Assembly (NCBI RefSeq): GCF_017814945.1
Contig: NZ_JAGIPX010000013.1
Span: 62,001 to 126,000, forward strand
Reading direction: 5' to 3'
Length of the DNA: 64,000 bases
DNA from: Paraburkholderia sp. LEh10
GTDB taxonomy: Bacteria; Pseudomonadota; Gammaproteobacteria; Burkholderiales; Burkholderiaceae
A program made the translations under genes and the position numbers. Of this stretch, positions 36,234 to 45,914 are shown piece by piece. Under the pieces are notes generated by a model, which was not told the origin of the DNA, ran no database searches, and saw only the letters and a program-made list of their open reading frames with translations. How positions within the stretch are numbered: position 1 is the stretch's first letter; each line of letters begins with the position of its first letter.

Positions 36234-37471
36234 GCGGTCACCTTGCGGTCGTCGTCGCAGGTCTCGCGCGATGCGCGGCCCACGCGGATCACGCCCGCGT
36301 TCAGCAGTCCGGCGATCTCGCTTTCGGCGAAGCCGTATCGCTCGAGCATCTGCAGCGTGTGCTGGCCCGTGAGCGGCGCGGGCAGGTCCGGCGCGGCTGG
36401 CCGGTCGGATGGGCCGAGCGCGAAGCCATGCGTGCGTATCGTGCCCGCGACCGGATGTTCGATCGTCTGTGCCAGCCCGCATTCGGCATACTCCGCCGAT
36501 TCGACGACATCGCCGTAGGTTGCGACGGGCGCGCACAAAATGTCCCGCGCCGCGAGCCGTTCCATCCATTCCGCCGTGGTCCGTTCGATGAAGCGCGCGG
36601 CGAGTATGGGATGCAGTGTCGCGCGATGGCGCACGCGGTCGTCGTTGGTTCCGAACCTCGGGTCGGCTTCGAGCGCCGGCGATGCGAGCACCTCACATAG
36701 CGCGTGCCATCGCTCCGGATGGTAGGCGACGACCATCATCCAGCCGTCTGCCGTCGGGAACGCTTCGTTCGGACACGCATAAGGCGCGGCACTGCCGGTC
36801 TTTTCCGGCTCGCGCCCCGACGCGAAGAACGCGGCGAAGCCGATCTGCTGCAGCATCAGCGTCGCGTTGTAGAGACTCACGTCGAGATGCTGCCCGCCGC
36901 CGCCCGTGCGGACCTGATGCAGCGCGCCGAGAATCGCGATCGACGCGAGATAGCCGCCCATCATGTCCGCAACGGGGATTGGGACTTTGAGCGGCTCGGC
37001 GTGCGTCGTGCCGAGCGTGCTCATCAGACCGCTGACGGCCTGGATCACGCCATCGACGCCCGGCCGCTTGCGATTCGCGCCCGTCTGACCGAATGCAGAA
37101 ATCGAGCAGTAGACGAGCCGTGGATTCAGTTGCCGCAACGCGTCGAAGTCGAGTCCCATCGACGCCATCACGCCCGGCCGGAAGTTCTCGACCAGCACGT
37201 CCGACTCCCGCACCATACGGCGAACGGCCTGGCGCCCGGCATCGGTTTTAAGATCGATCGCGACGCTGTACTTGTTCCGGTTGACGCTGATGAAGGCCGG
37301 GCTTTCGCCGCTTATCCACGGCGGCCCGATGCGCCGCCCGATTTCCCCATCGGGCGGCTCGATCTTGACGACGTGCGCGCCGAGATCGGCAAGCGTCATC
37401 GAGCAGACCGGTCCGGCGACGACATGCGAGAAATCGATCACCCGCACGCCGTTGAGGCTGTCTCTTGGCAT
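36230..37471 (-). CDS. CaiB/BaiF-type family III CoA transferase
   Basis: 413 residues from ATG 37471 (MPRDSLNGVRVIDFSHVVAG); an in-frame start at 37501 is possible but has no ribosome binding site. Family III signatures: HVVAGPVCSMTLADLGAHVV, KIEPPDGEIGRRIGPP, NRNKYSVAIDLK, ENFRPGVM, and the catalytic Asp in VPIPVADMMGGYL. It moves CoA from a donor acyl-CoA to a carboxylate, starting CoA-dependent breakdown. First enzyme gene of a minus-strand operon that also holds two crotonases and a transporter; a GcvA-like LysR gene lies upstream. Confidence 0.93.
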   Translation of the reverse strand: MPRDSLNGVRVIDFSHVVAGPVCSMTLADLGAHVVKIEPPDGEIGRRIGPPWISGESPAFISVNRNKYSVAIDLKTDAGRQAVRRMVRESDVLVENFRPGVMASMGLDFDALRQLNPRLVYCSISAFGQTGANRKRPGVDGVIQAVSGLMSTLGTTHAEPLKVPIPVADMMGGYLASIAILGALHQVRTGGGGQHLDVSLYNATLMLQQIGFAAFFASGREPEKTGSAAPYACPNEAFPTADGWMMVVAYHPERWHALCEVLASPALEADPRFGTNDDRVRHRATLHPILAARFIERTTAEWMERLAARDILCAPVATYGDVVESAEYAECGLAQTIEHPVAGTIRTHGFALGPSDRPAAPDLPAPLTGQHTLQMLERYGFAESEIAGLLNAGVIRVGRASRETCDDDRKVTA

Positions 37472-37609
37472 TTGTGATTGTCCTGTCTCGTGACTCGCCA
37501 CTGCAGCGAATCATGGCGACGAGATTACGTTCTCGCCGCCCTCCCGGACAATCGACAATTTAGAAACGAGCCCTTGACTTTTTGTTAAAGGATCGACGGC
37601 TCGCAAGAG

Positions 37610-38494
37610 CTATTCGTTGAGCAGCGTGAGCAGCCATCGGCGGAAAATCTTCAGCGCATCCGATTGCGGACGCCCCGTCGGCCATGCGAAGTAGTAAGTG
37701 TGATGCCCGCGGTCGAGCTCGAATGAAAACGGTGCGACCAGCAGCCCGCTGTCCAGTTCGCCGCGCACCAGCGCCTTCTGCGCGATTGCGACGCCGTGCC
37801 CTTCTATGGCCGCCTGATAGGCGAGCAGCGACGTTTCGTAGCGCATCTCACGGCGTCGCCCGTTCAATGGAAGACCCGCTGCCTTCAGCCACAACGTCCA
37901 GTCTTCTGGGCGCGCGAGCGTATGCAGGAGCGTTTCGCCCTGAAGTTGCGAGCGGGCCTTGACCTGTCTGGAAGGCGCCGCGACCGGCAGCAGCTCGTTC
38001 GCGATCAGACGCTGCACCCGCAGGCCGGGCCATTTGCCGTCGCCCAACTGGATGCCTCCGTCGATGTCTTCACGCGCGAAATTCAGCGGAGCCGACGATG
38101 TCGTCAGTTGAACGTCGATATTTTCGTGCAGTCTATGAAAGCTTGCGAGACGCGGAATCAGCCAGCGCACCGCAAACGTCGCAGGAGAGCGGATCTTGAG
38201 TACGCGGGTGCGCCGCTCGGGCGAGCGCAGGCTGTCAGTGGCTGCGCGCAGCGATGCGAAAAGCGGCATCAGTTCCGCGAGATACCGCGCTCCCGCCGAC
38301 GTCAGCTCGAGCCGCCCCTTCACTCGCTCGAACAGATCGACGCCAAGGTAGGCTTCCAGCGTGCGTACCTGCCGGCTAACGGCGGCAGGCGTGACGGCCA
38401 ACTCGTCAGCGGCCTTAGAGATGCTCAACAAGCGTCCCGTCGCCTCAAATGCCCGTGTGGGATTCAGCGGAGGAAGCAGCGCACGACGTTCCAT
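37610..38494 (-). CDS. LysR-family regulator (GcvA-like)
   Basis: About 294 residues from ATG 38494 (MERRALLPPLNPTRAFEAT); ATG 38515 is an alternative. N-terminal winged helix: RLLSISKAADELAVTPAAVS, RQVRTLEAYLGVDLFERVKG; the PLNPTRAFEA opening and substrate domain (IDGGIQLGDGKWPGLRVQRL, AYQAAIEGHGVAIAQKALV) resemble GcvA-type LysR proteins. It is on the same strand as, and 138 bases upstream of, the CaiB-type operon, which it may control; its own promoter region holds no divergent gene. Confidence 0.9.
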   Translation of the reverse strand: MERRALLPPLNPTRAFEATGRLLSISKAADELAVTPAAVSRQVRTLEAYLGVDLFERVKGRLELTSAGARYLAELMPLFASLRAATDSLRSPERRTRVLKIRSPATFAVRWLIPRLASFHRLHENIDVQLTTSSAPLNFAREDIDGGIQLGDGKWPGLRVQRLIANELLPVAAPSRQVKARSQLQGETLLHTLARPEDWTLWLKAAGLPLNGRRREMRYETSLLAYQAAIEGHGVAIAQKALVRGELDSGLLVAPFSFELDRGHHTYYFAWPTGRPQSDALKIFRRWLLTLLNE

Positions 38495-38776
38495 AGTCTG
38501 TCCGTGTAGAAGCATATTCGTATTGTGGCGCGAAATGCCCGAGGGAAGGTCCGGGATACTGCCACAAACCGGATAGTGGAACGCGGATGAACGAGACTGG
38601 AGCAAAAGGCATTCGAACAGCGCACAAATCGCGCTCAAATGACGGTTTTTGGTCGAGGGCGATGTACCACTGGCAGCCGCTTACGACCCGTTTCTGCGCT
38701 TCGACGACCTTGTAAGCGGTCATTCGATCGGCTCACAACCGGAGCCTTTGTTGACTAATTTGGTTCTCGACAACCC

Positions 38777-39205
38777 CTACAAACCGATATACATAACGAA
38801 TCCCTTCGTCCATACGACGTGGCCGCCTTGATCCACTTTCCAATAGACTTGTGCGGACACATCGTACGGCAGGAGGCCCACTCCTTTCCTGAAAAAGCCG
38901 GCAATGTGGATCGACCCGTCTGTGTTACAGACACCGTCAATGTGGAATCCTTCTTTCACGAGGGTATTTTCGAGTTTCTGACCATCCGATCCGGGAGGGA
39001 AATCGGTATTCAATCGGGCGTCAAGCTCAGGTGAAGTTGCAAGTCCTCCTGTGGTCGGCGGGCATGCGCCCCAGTAACCACCATGCGCCGTGACGTTTCG
39101 CAATAACGCGGGCAGTTCGTTCGGTGCCTGCGCATAAGCACTAAACGTCAAGCCAAGGGTAAGTGTCGCGGCAATTGAAACGTGTGATCTAAGACTGGAT
39201 CGCAT
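38777..39205 (-). CDS. Small exported hypothetical protein
   Basis: 142 residues with a signal peptide (ATLTLGLTFSAYAQA|P). The mature part (about 115 residues) has two Cys (WGACPPTTGG and DGVCNTDGS), suggesting a periplasmic disulfide, and a beta-rich end (FFRKGVGLLPYDVSAQVYWK, VVWTKGFVMYIGL). No family recognised; such small secreted proteins are common in Burkholderiaceae. Isolated gene with no operon partner. Confidence 0.72.
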   Translation of the reverse strand: MRSSLRSHVSIAATLTLGLTFSAYAQAPNELPALLRNVTAHGGYWGACPPTTGGLATSPELDARLNTDFPPGSDGQKLENTLVKEGFHIDGVCNTDGSIHIAGFFRKGVGLLPYDVSAQVYWKVDQGGHVVWTKGFVMYIGL

Positions 39206-40170
39206 CTTCGTGCGCCTCCCTCACGGCAACGACTTTGATTGGTCCCACGCTTGTTTGTTGACTGTCGAGCGCTTCCCACGTTGATTGTCGGCGATCTTGG
39301 CAGTAGTGTCGAATCGACCGGAATTGGCCGAGCTCTGCCCCACGCGGCCCGCCGCAGCCGACACGCCGCAGCTGTCACGCGCCGAGGCGCGCGCCGTACC
39401 GGGTCCCGATCTCGACTAGCTTTGAGACATCGGGCGGCATCGCGGTGACTTCACGGTCGAGCTTTTTCAAGTCACCACCGGGGAGGAGGCCTAACGCAAT
39501 GAAACGAGGGGACGCTTCGCGGCAATTTGAGTCCGAATTGAAACGTTCTTCGCAAAACACACCGTCTTTTCGCACTCGTTGCCGAACCGCGCGGCAGTTG
39601 CCCGGGATACTCACTATACGACCAGCATGTGAACTTCCCTGCACCGGACTCCGGGTAGTGGGGCAAGTAAATGAACGAAGGCCGTCTCATGGTCGAGAAC
39701 GCTCTGGTCGATGTCACCTTCGAGGCGAAGCCGAACGAGATCAATTTCGGACCCGCTAATTCACGGCGTCTTTGTCAGTTTAGGAACCCGTTTTATGCGA
39801 GTGAGTCAACGTCTTTCTTCGTTCCACAACGAACCGGCTGCCCTTCCGGCAGGCTCAGCCTCCGCCACGACTACTAATCCGGCTCAAACGGGGACACTCG
39901 AGATCACACATGCTTTGTGTCGCTAGCGGCGAGTGGTTTGTCCTCGGACGCAGCCACGCACAATGCCCTACGATCACGGGTATCTCTCGCAGGATTAAAT
40001 GCACAATTGAATGCCATTACATCACGTACACGACCTGCCCCCTCACGGGTTCCTTGCCAAAATCCGGCCAACCGTTGAAGGACGCCGTTCCAGTCGATGG
40101 GCGAAGAATTATTAAACGACATCGAAGCGGGGGATCGCGCATTCTTCTTGAAAGTACAAGGAAGCAACTT
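39206..40170 (+). other. 965-bp region without an intact gene; possible cupin tail relic
   Basis: On the minus strand near 39375-39480 a frame ends LDREVTAMPPDVSKLVEIGT then RYGARLGA, which reads like the C-terminus of a small cupin protein, but nothing upstream in that frame supports an intact gene. No other gene or element is recognised. Confidence 0.35.
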
Positions 40171-41103
40171 CTACACGTCAGTGGTTCGTCCCATCGCAAT
40201 AACACGCTCCGCCATCCGGATATTCGCGTAGTCGACGAGCTTGCCGTCAACCTGTACGGCACCACGCCCTTCTTTCTCCGCCTCAGTCAGCGCGGCGATG
40301 ACGCGTCGAGCATTACACACTTCGTCGTCACTCGGAACAAATGCTCTATGCGTCGCATTAATCTGGCAAGGGTGAATAACCTGTTTGCCGTCATATCCCA
40401 TTGTTGCGGCCTTGATCGCCAACGCGGAGGACAACGTAACGTCACGGAACGCCCCGCAGGGTCCATCGATAGCTCTAAGGCCGTGAGCCCGGGCTGCAAC
40501 CAGAATGCGCATCATCGGATAAGCCCACATATCGAGCGCCGTACTTGAGCAATCCCCTTGCTGCGAGCGGGACGTCAGTTGATACGCCGGATGCGAGAGC
40601 CCGATGTCGATTCCTTTTGCACCAATTGATGCGGAAAAGTCGCCTACGCCAAAGTGCAGCGACTCGATCAATGGCGAGTGCCCGGCAATCTGCTCACAGT
40701 TCGCGAGTCCGAGAGCCGTTTCTATCATGACTTCGAGACCGACTGGCGTCGATCGATGTTGGCCGTACCTGCCAACCATGCGGACCACGCTATCGATGTC
40801 GGCTGTCCGCTCAACCTTCGGAATGAGAAGCGTATCGAGCCGCGGCGCGGACATCGACAACCGCGCGATTTCCGTTTCAATAGTCCCGCTGCCCGGCACA
40901 TTGACGCGAACACTCACCGCTTTTTTGCCCCAGTCGAGCTCGTTGATCGCTTCGATGGCGCCGATGAGAGCGGCCTCTTTTTGATCTTGCGGAACGGCAT
41001 CCTCCAGATCAAGAAAGACCGCGTCTGCGGCACTACGAGCGGCTGATTCGACCATGCGACGGTGATTCGCTGGCACCGCAAGAAAGGTTCGGGTTACACG
41101 CAT
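40171..41103 (-). CDS. CitE/HpcH-type CoA-ester lyase
   Basis: 310 residues, TIM-barrel citrate lyase beta-like family. Motifs: RTFLAVPANHRRMVESAARS, ADAVFLDLEDAVP (metal-binding Glu/Asp), AVSVRVNVPGSG, LDTLLIPKVE, LEVMIETALGLANCEQIA, HFGVGDFSASIG and GKQVIHPCQIN. Such enzymes cleave malyl-CoA, citramalyl-CoA or similar into glyoxylate or pyruvate plus an acyl-CoA. It is 31 bases downstream of a CaiB-type transferase, which could supply the CoA ester. Last gene of a minus-strand catabolic run. Confidence 0.92.
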   Translation of the reverse strand: MRVTRTFLAVPANHRRMVESAARSAADAVFLDLEDAVPQDQKEAALIGAIEAINELDWGKKAVSVRVNVPGSGTIETEIARLSMSAPRLDTLLIPKVERTADIDSVVRMVGRYGQHRSTPVGLEVMIETALGLANCEQIAGHSPLIESLHFGVGDFSASIGAKGIDIGLSHPAYQLTSRSQQGDCSSTALDMWAYPMMRILVAARAHGLRAIDGPCGAFRDVTLSSALAIKAATMGYDGKQVIHPCQINATHRAFVPSDDEVCNARRVIAALTEAEKEGRGAVQVDGKLVDYANIRMAERVIAMGRTTDV

Positions 41104-41134
41104 GCAAAAGGTCCTGGAACGGTTCGGGGGTAAA

Positions 41135-42298
41135 TCAAGCTATGCGCAGGCGGGACGGATGCAATCCCAGTTCTCCGAGGATCTCCTCTGTGTGCTCTCC
41201 CACGTCAGGTACGCTTTTCATTGCAGGCGAAAGTCCGTCAACAATCATCGGGGGAAGAAATACCTCCAGCGGGCCCTCTGGACTGCCGATCGACGTCACT
41301 CGTCCGCGTTCGTGCAATTGTGGATGCGCGAGGAATTCCTCGACCGTGTTCATGCGTCCATTAGCGATTGCCGCCCGCTCAAGAAGGTCGCTCAGTTCGC
41401 CGCTCGTCCATTTAGCGAAGTTGTCGTTAATCAACGCCTCGAGTGCCTCCCGATTTCGCACGCGATCCGGATTCGTCGCGAAGCGCGGATCGGTTCGCAC
41501 CTTCGGGTCTCGTAGAACCTGTTCACAAAAGCTACGCCATTCCCGTTCGTTCTGGACTCCGAAAAAAATGGTTTTCCCGTCGCCCGCGGTAAATGGACCA
41601 TATGGCGCGATCGTCGCGTGGCGAGCGCCTGAGCGTTCGACCGGCTTTCCGCTGTCGCGCGTGTAATATGCCGGGTAGCTCATCCATTCCGCCATGGCGT
41701 CGAACAATGAAACTTCAAATGCAGTTCCCTTGCCTGTGCGCTCACGGCGATAGAGCGCGAGCAGAATTCCATTCAGTGCGTACATCCCGGTTGCGATATC
41801 GACAATGGACAAACCGCACTTCGCCTGCTCAGCAGGCGTTCCATTGATTGACAAGAACCCGGTTTCACATTGAACCAGAAGGTCGTAGGCTTTTTTTTGC
41901 GCGTACGGACCTGTCGATCCGTAGCCCGAAATATCACAGGCTATGAGGCGCGGATAGCGTTCGACTATGGCTTTCGCATCGAGACCGAGCCGCTTCGCCG
42001 CGCCCGGCGCGAGATTTTGAATGAACACGTCCGCGCGCGGCAACAACTCGTCTAGTACCTCCTGTCCAAAATCGGATTTTACGTCGAGCGCAAGACTCTC
42101 TTTCGAACGGTTCGCCCAAACGAATTGACTTGATAAGCCGTGCATCGCCGTGTCGTATCCCCGAGCAAAATCGCCGCTTCCCGGTCTTTCGACCTTAATG
42201 ACGCGTGCACCCCAGTCAGCAAGATGCCGACTCGCAAGCGGAGCAGCTATTGCCTGCTCCAGCGATACCACCGTGATGTTTTCCAGAGGAAGTTTCAT
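41135..42298 (-). CDS. CaiB/BaiF-type family III CoA transferase
   Basis: 387 residues from ATG 42298 (MKLPLENITVVSLEQAIAAP). Family motifs: APLASRHLADWGARVIKVER, WANRSKESLALDVKS, FIQNLAPGAAKRLGLD, DISGYGSTGPYAQKKAYDLL and catalytic Asp in LSIVDIATGMYALNG. The YGSTGPYAQKKAYDLLVQ segment is like succinyl-CoA:2-hydroxyacid (citramalate, mesaconate or itaconate) transferases. Directly upstream of a CitE-type lyase on the same strand: together they could activate and cleave a 2-hydroxy dicarboxylate (inference). The product differs clearly from the paralogue at 36230-37471. Confidence 0.92.
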   Translation of the reverse strand: MKLPLENITVVSLEQAIAAPLASRHLADWGARVIKVERPGSGDFARGYDTAMHGLSSQFVWANRSKESLALDVKSDFGQEVLDELLPRADVFIQNLAPGAAKRLGLDAKAIVERYPRLIACDISGYGSTGPYAQKKAYDLLVQCETGFLSINGTPAEQAKCGLSIVDIATGMYALNGILLALYRRERTGKGTAFEVSLFDAMAEWMSYPAYYTRDSGKPVERSGARHATIAPYGPFTAGDGKTIFFGVQNEREWRSFCEQVLRDPKVRTDPRFATNPDRVRNREALEALINDNFAKWTSGELSDLLERAAIANGRMNTVEEFLAHPQLHERGRVTSIGSPEGPLEVFLPPMIVDGLSPAMKSVPDVGEHTEEILGELGLHPSRLRIA

Positions 42299-42501
42299 TT
42301 CCGACGCTTTCCCAAGTTGTTTGACGACGGTATAACGGGCTCGTTGTTTGGCCGCGCCCATCTCCTGGAAAGAGTTTCCCGCAGGCAAAACCGTATGTGA
42401 ACCATCGAGTTTCGAAAGCCGCGTTCACAAATGAAGACTTGCGTGTGCGTTACTATGACAGTTCAGACCGGGGGACCGATCGATCCGATGCTTGCGTCGT
42501 A

Positions 42502-43449
42502 TCAGGCCACGCGGTTCGCGGTGCGTTGCTCCAAAAAACTCGCTACGTTCGCGGAAACAGCAAGTGCAAGCGCTTCGACCGTGGAAGCGCTTGCCCAGGC
42601 GACATGAGGTGTCAGCAAGAGGTTGTCAGGTCGACCGGTGACAAAACGATGCTTTTCGTGCGGTGGCTCGACCTGCAACACGTCTAGCGCAGCTCCAGCG
42701 ATGACTTGACTGAGCAGTGCCGCTTCGAGCGCCCGTTCGTCGACGAGCGCTCCTCGCGCGGTGTTAATCAGCACTGCGGTGCGACGCATCATTGAAAGCT
42801 CGCGTTCGCCAATCAGACCCTGCGTGTCAGGGGACAAAGGACAGTGCAGTGAAATCACATCGCTTGTTGCAAGTACACGTTCGAATGCGGTATAGCCGGG
42901 CCGAACTTCGGTTCTGCCTTTGCGCTCGCTTTGCAGTACTTGCATACCCAACGCGATCGCTATCCTCATGACCTCCCTGCCTATTGCGCCCGAACCGATC
43001 AGGCCCAGTGTGGCACCACGGACCTCGCGGATGGGCGCGCCATGAACACAAAATACGGGAGATGCAGTCCAAGCGGACGACGACGCCAATTGGCCATAAG
43101 AAAGCATTTGCCTTCGCAGCATGAAGATGCAGGCAACGACGTGCTCGGCCACACTCGAAGCGGCGTATGCCGGCACATTCGAGACCTGAACGCCGTGTTC
43201 TCGACAATAAGCTACGTCCACACTGTCGTAGCCGCTTGCAGCAACGCAGATGTACTTGAGCCGCGGAAGTTGACGCAGCGCATCCGCACGCAATGGCACC
43301 TTATTCGTGATCGCAATATCAGCATCGGCAAGCGCCTCGAGAAGCTCATGTTCGCGGGTAGTTGCTCGCTCTGTCCAGCGGTCCGAGGCGCGGGGTCGCG
43401 GTACGCGCACGGGCAGCGTCGCGCTGTCGAGAAAGACGATATGGCTCAT
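42502..43449 (-). CDS. D-2-hydroxyacid dehydrogenase
   Basis: 315 residues, NAD-dependent. Nucleotide site LGLIGSGAIGREVMRIAIAL; catalytic Arg in LINTARGALVDE, Glu in LDVLQVEPP and His in LLTPHVAWAS; substrate-loop segment VAASGYDSVDVAYC. It reduces a 2-oxo acid such as glyoxylate, hydroxypyruvate or pyruvate, or runs in reverse. ATG 43449 overlaps the stop of the LysR gene (ATGA), so the two are translationally coupled, an unusual arrangement of regulator and enzyme. It may handle the glyoxylate/pyruvate made by the CitE-type lyase further downstream. Confidence 0.93.
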   Translation of the reverse strand: MSHIVFLDSATLPVRVPRPRASDRWTERATTREHELLEALADADIAITNKVPLRADALRQLPRLKYICVAASGYDSVDVAYCREHGVQVSNVPAYAASSVAEHVVACIFMLRRQMLSYGQLASSSAWTASPVFCVHGAPIREVRGATLGLIGSGAIGREVMRIAIALGMQVLQSERKGRTEVRPGYTAFERVLATSDVISLHCPLSPDTQGLIGERELSMMRRTAVLINTARGALVDERALEAALLSQVIAGAALDVLQVEPPHEKHRFVTGRPDNLLLTPHVAWASASTVEALALAVSANVASFLEQRTANRVA

Positions 43450-44390
43450 GTCAGTGGATATCTCCCACGTTCGATTGCGCCCTCCGCCTCTGGCGTAAGG
43501 CCCGGGTATGAACGTTGCAAATGCCGGACGAAATTTTGTGCCGAGCGCGGCAACGCGTCGAAGTCACGATAGCCGATCAGACTTTCCAGCCTCGCCCATT
43601 CATCGGTGAAAGGGACGACCTTGTAGCCGAAGCTCTCATCTGGCGTGCCCACAGTTACGTCCGACATGACTGCAAGGCCGATCCCGGAACGCACCATGGT
43701 GCGCATCGCATCGAAGCTCGTGACCTGCAGGCGGATGCGCAACTTGCGCTGAAGGTCTGCGGCGTACGACTGCATCATCCGGAAGATCAAGCTGCCCTCG
43801 TGGAAAGCGATCAGATCGTAGTCCAGCGTCTCGGCGAACGAGACTTCACTGCGGTCCGCGAGCGCGTGCTGCAAGGGCACCACGGCGACAAGGTTCGAAC
43901 GTCTGAACGGTTGCACAACTAGTCCAGCTGTCGAAACGCCCGACCAGAAGACACCCAGATCCGCGATCCCGTCGCGTAACGCCCGAACGATGAACGGGGT
44001 GCTCCACTCTTCCAGATGAACGTCGATCTGCGGGTAGGCTTCAAGAAACGTACGAATGGTCGGACCGAGGAAACCGACGATCGCAGTACTATTGGCGAAA
44101 ACGCGAACTTCGCCCTTTGACCCGTCACCGAATTCGCTCATCTGCGCACGCATGCGGGCCATCACCAGCATCATGTCCTTCGCGTGCGTAACGAGTTCCA
44201 GTCCGGCGGGCGTCGGCCGCACTCCCATATTGCGGCGTTCGAGCAATTGCACGCCGAGCACGTCCTCGAGATCGCTGATCCGCTTACTGACGGCGGACGT
44301 CGCAATAAAGTGACGTTCGGCCGCTCGCGCGAGATTTCGCTCCTCAATAACCGTCAGGAATATTTTTAGCGTAACGAGGTCGATCCGCAT
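43446..44390 (-). CDS. LysR-family regulator
   Basis: 314 residues. Helix-turn-helix MRIDLVTLKIFLTVIEERNL, ARAAERHFIATSAVSKRISD, LEDVLGVQLLERRNMG; substrate domain with VFANSTAIVGFLGPTIRTFL and VRSGIGLAVMSDVTVG. It sits inside the minus-strand run between the aldehyde dehydrogenase and the 2-hydroxyacid dehydrogenase and overlaps the latter by four bases. Likely controls this cluster; the effector is unknown. Confidence 0.92.
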   Translation of the reverse strand: MRIDLVTLKIFLTVIEERNLARAAERHFIATSAVSKRISDLEDVLGVQLLERRNMGVRPTPAGLELVTHAKDMMLVMARMRAQMSEFGDGSKGEVRVFANSTAIVGFLGPTIRTFLEAYPQIDVHLEEWSTPFIVRALRDGIADLGVFWSGVSTAGLVVQPFRRSNLVAVVPLQHALADRSEVSFAETLDYDLIAFHEGSLIFRMMQSYAADLQRKLRIRLQVTSFDAMRTMVRSGIGLAVMSDVTVGTPDESFGYKVVPFTDEWARLESLIGYRDFDALPRSAQNFVRHLQRSYPGLTPEAEGAIERGRYPLT

Positions 44391-44476
44391 GCAGGGTCCG
44401 TAATGCGTCGGCGACGCGACAATTGCGCACGCAGCTTTTCTTCGATGATCAAGCGCCGCGCACGCAACTGGCCGCC

Positions 44477-45913
44477 TTAGCCGTGGTTAAGAGTAATTGT
44501 CTTCAGGGTGGTAAAGCTCAATAGACCCTCCATCCCCTTTTCGCGGCCATAGCCGCTTTGCTTGACGCCGCCGAATGGCAACTCTATGCCCCCGCCCGCG
44601 CCGTAGCAGTTGACGAAAACCTGGCCTCCATGAAATGCGTGAGCCAGTCTCATTTGACGACCGCCGTCACGAGTCCAGATTCCTGCGACAAGCCCGAAGG
44701 CGGTATCGTTGGCGAGATGAACGGCCTCGGCTTCGTCTGCAAACGGCATCGCAACCAGTACGGGCCCGAACACTTCGTCCTGGGCCAACGTATGCTTGTG
44801 CGGTACGTCACGCAGGAGGACAGGCGGCTGAAAGTAGCCTCCATGTGCGGCATCCGGCGCTAGTCTTCCCATCGCCGCGAAGCCGATGTTGTCGGCATCT
44901 GCCCTGGCAAGGAAGGTCTTTACCCGATCCAGTTGGGCCGCGCTGATCAGAGGTCCGCAGTCGTAATCCCCGTCTGCGGGGCCCGCTGTCACAGCCTCGA
45001 AGCTGTGCGCGAGTCGTTCGATAACCTCCTCATAGAGCGACGACTGCACCAGCAATCGGCTGCCGGCCGAACACGTCTGGCCGCTGTTTTGCACGATTGC
45101 GTTTCGAATGACCGGCAATGCGGCATCCAGATCGACGTCCTCGAAGACGATCTGCGGGGATTTGCCGCCAAGTTCGAGGGTCACCGGGCAATGATGTCGA
45201 GCCGCAGCCTGCGCGACGGCTGTACCGGTGGCCGGCGAGCCCGTGAAGGAAATATGCGCAATGCCTGGGTGTTCAGCGAGCGCGGCGCCGGCCTCCCGGC
45301 CATAACCTGTCACGATGTTCAGCACGCCTGCGGGTAAACCCGCTTCGGCTGCCAGTTCGGCCAGCTTGAGATACGAAAGGCACGCATCTTCGGCTGGCTT
45401 GACCACACATGTGTTGCCCGCCGCGAGCGAAGCGGCGACACTGCGGCCGAACATTGCCGCTGGATAGTTCCAAGGAATGATATGCCCGGTAACACCATGC
45501 GGTTCGCGGACGGCTAGTACAGTATGCCCCTGCAGGAAAGGAATGGTGTCCCCATGCAGTTTGTCGCAGGCGCCAGCATAGAATTCCATGTAGCGAGCGC
45601 ATACGGTGATGTCAGCCGCAGCTTGCTTTAGTGGCTTGCCAGTGTCCTCCGATTCAATTCGCGTGAGCGACTCGTGATTGTCGAGGATGAGTTGACCCAG
45701 TCGCGAGAGAATGCGGCCGCGCTCGACCGGGCCGATACGCCGCCAGACCGTGTCGAAGGCTTTGCGCGCTGCGTTAACTGCAGCATCGATGTCGGCCGCA
45801 TTGCCGCGCGCAATGCGAGTGAATTCCAGACCAGTAGACGGGTTGACCACGGCTATCGTCTCGCCATTCGCGGGAGCTAACCACTGATTGCCGATGAAAT
45901 GTTGTGCTGTCAC
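44477..45913 (-). CDS. NAD(P)-dependent aldehyde dehydrogenase
   Basis: 478 residues. MTAQHFIGNQWLAPANGETI start; HIIPWNYPAAMFGRSVAASL, FTGSPATGTAVAQAAA, catalytic Glu in LELGGKSPQIVFEDVD, catalytic Cys in NSGQTCSAGSRLLV, and ending ELPFGGVKQSGYGREKGMEG. Broad class 1/2 ALDH; similar to betaine/aminobutyraldehyde-type enzymes. The stop-to-start distance to the upstream PhyH-type gene is one base, so both belong to one transcript: the oxygenase may release or generate an aldehyde that this enzyme oxidises. Confidence 0.93.
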   Translation of the reverse strand: MTAQHFIGNQWLAPANGETIAVVNPSTGLEFTRIARGNAADIDAAVNAARKAFDTVWRRIGPVERGRILSRLGQLILDNHESLTRIESEDTGKPLKQAAADITVCARYMEFYAGACDKLHGDTIPFLQGHTVLAVREPHGVTGHIIPWNYPAAMFGRSVAASLAAGNTCVVKPAEDACLSYLKLAELAAEAGLPAGVLNIVTGYGREAGAALAEHPGIAHISFTGSPATGTAVAQAAARHHCPVTLELGGKSPQIVFEDVDLDAALPVIRNAIVQNSGQTCSAGSRLLVQSSLYEEVIERLAHSFEAVTAGPADGDYDCGPLISAAQLDRVKTFLARADADNIGFAAMGRLAPDAAHGGYFQPPVLLRDVPHKHTLAQDEVFGPVLVAMPFADEAEAVHLANDTAFGLVAGIWTRDGGRQMRLAHAFHGGQVFVNCYGAGGGIELPFGGVKQSGYGREKGMEGLLSFTTLKTITLNHG

Positions 45914-45914
45914 G

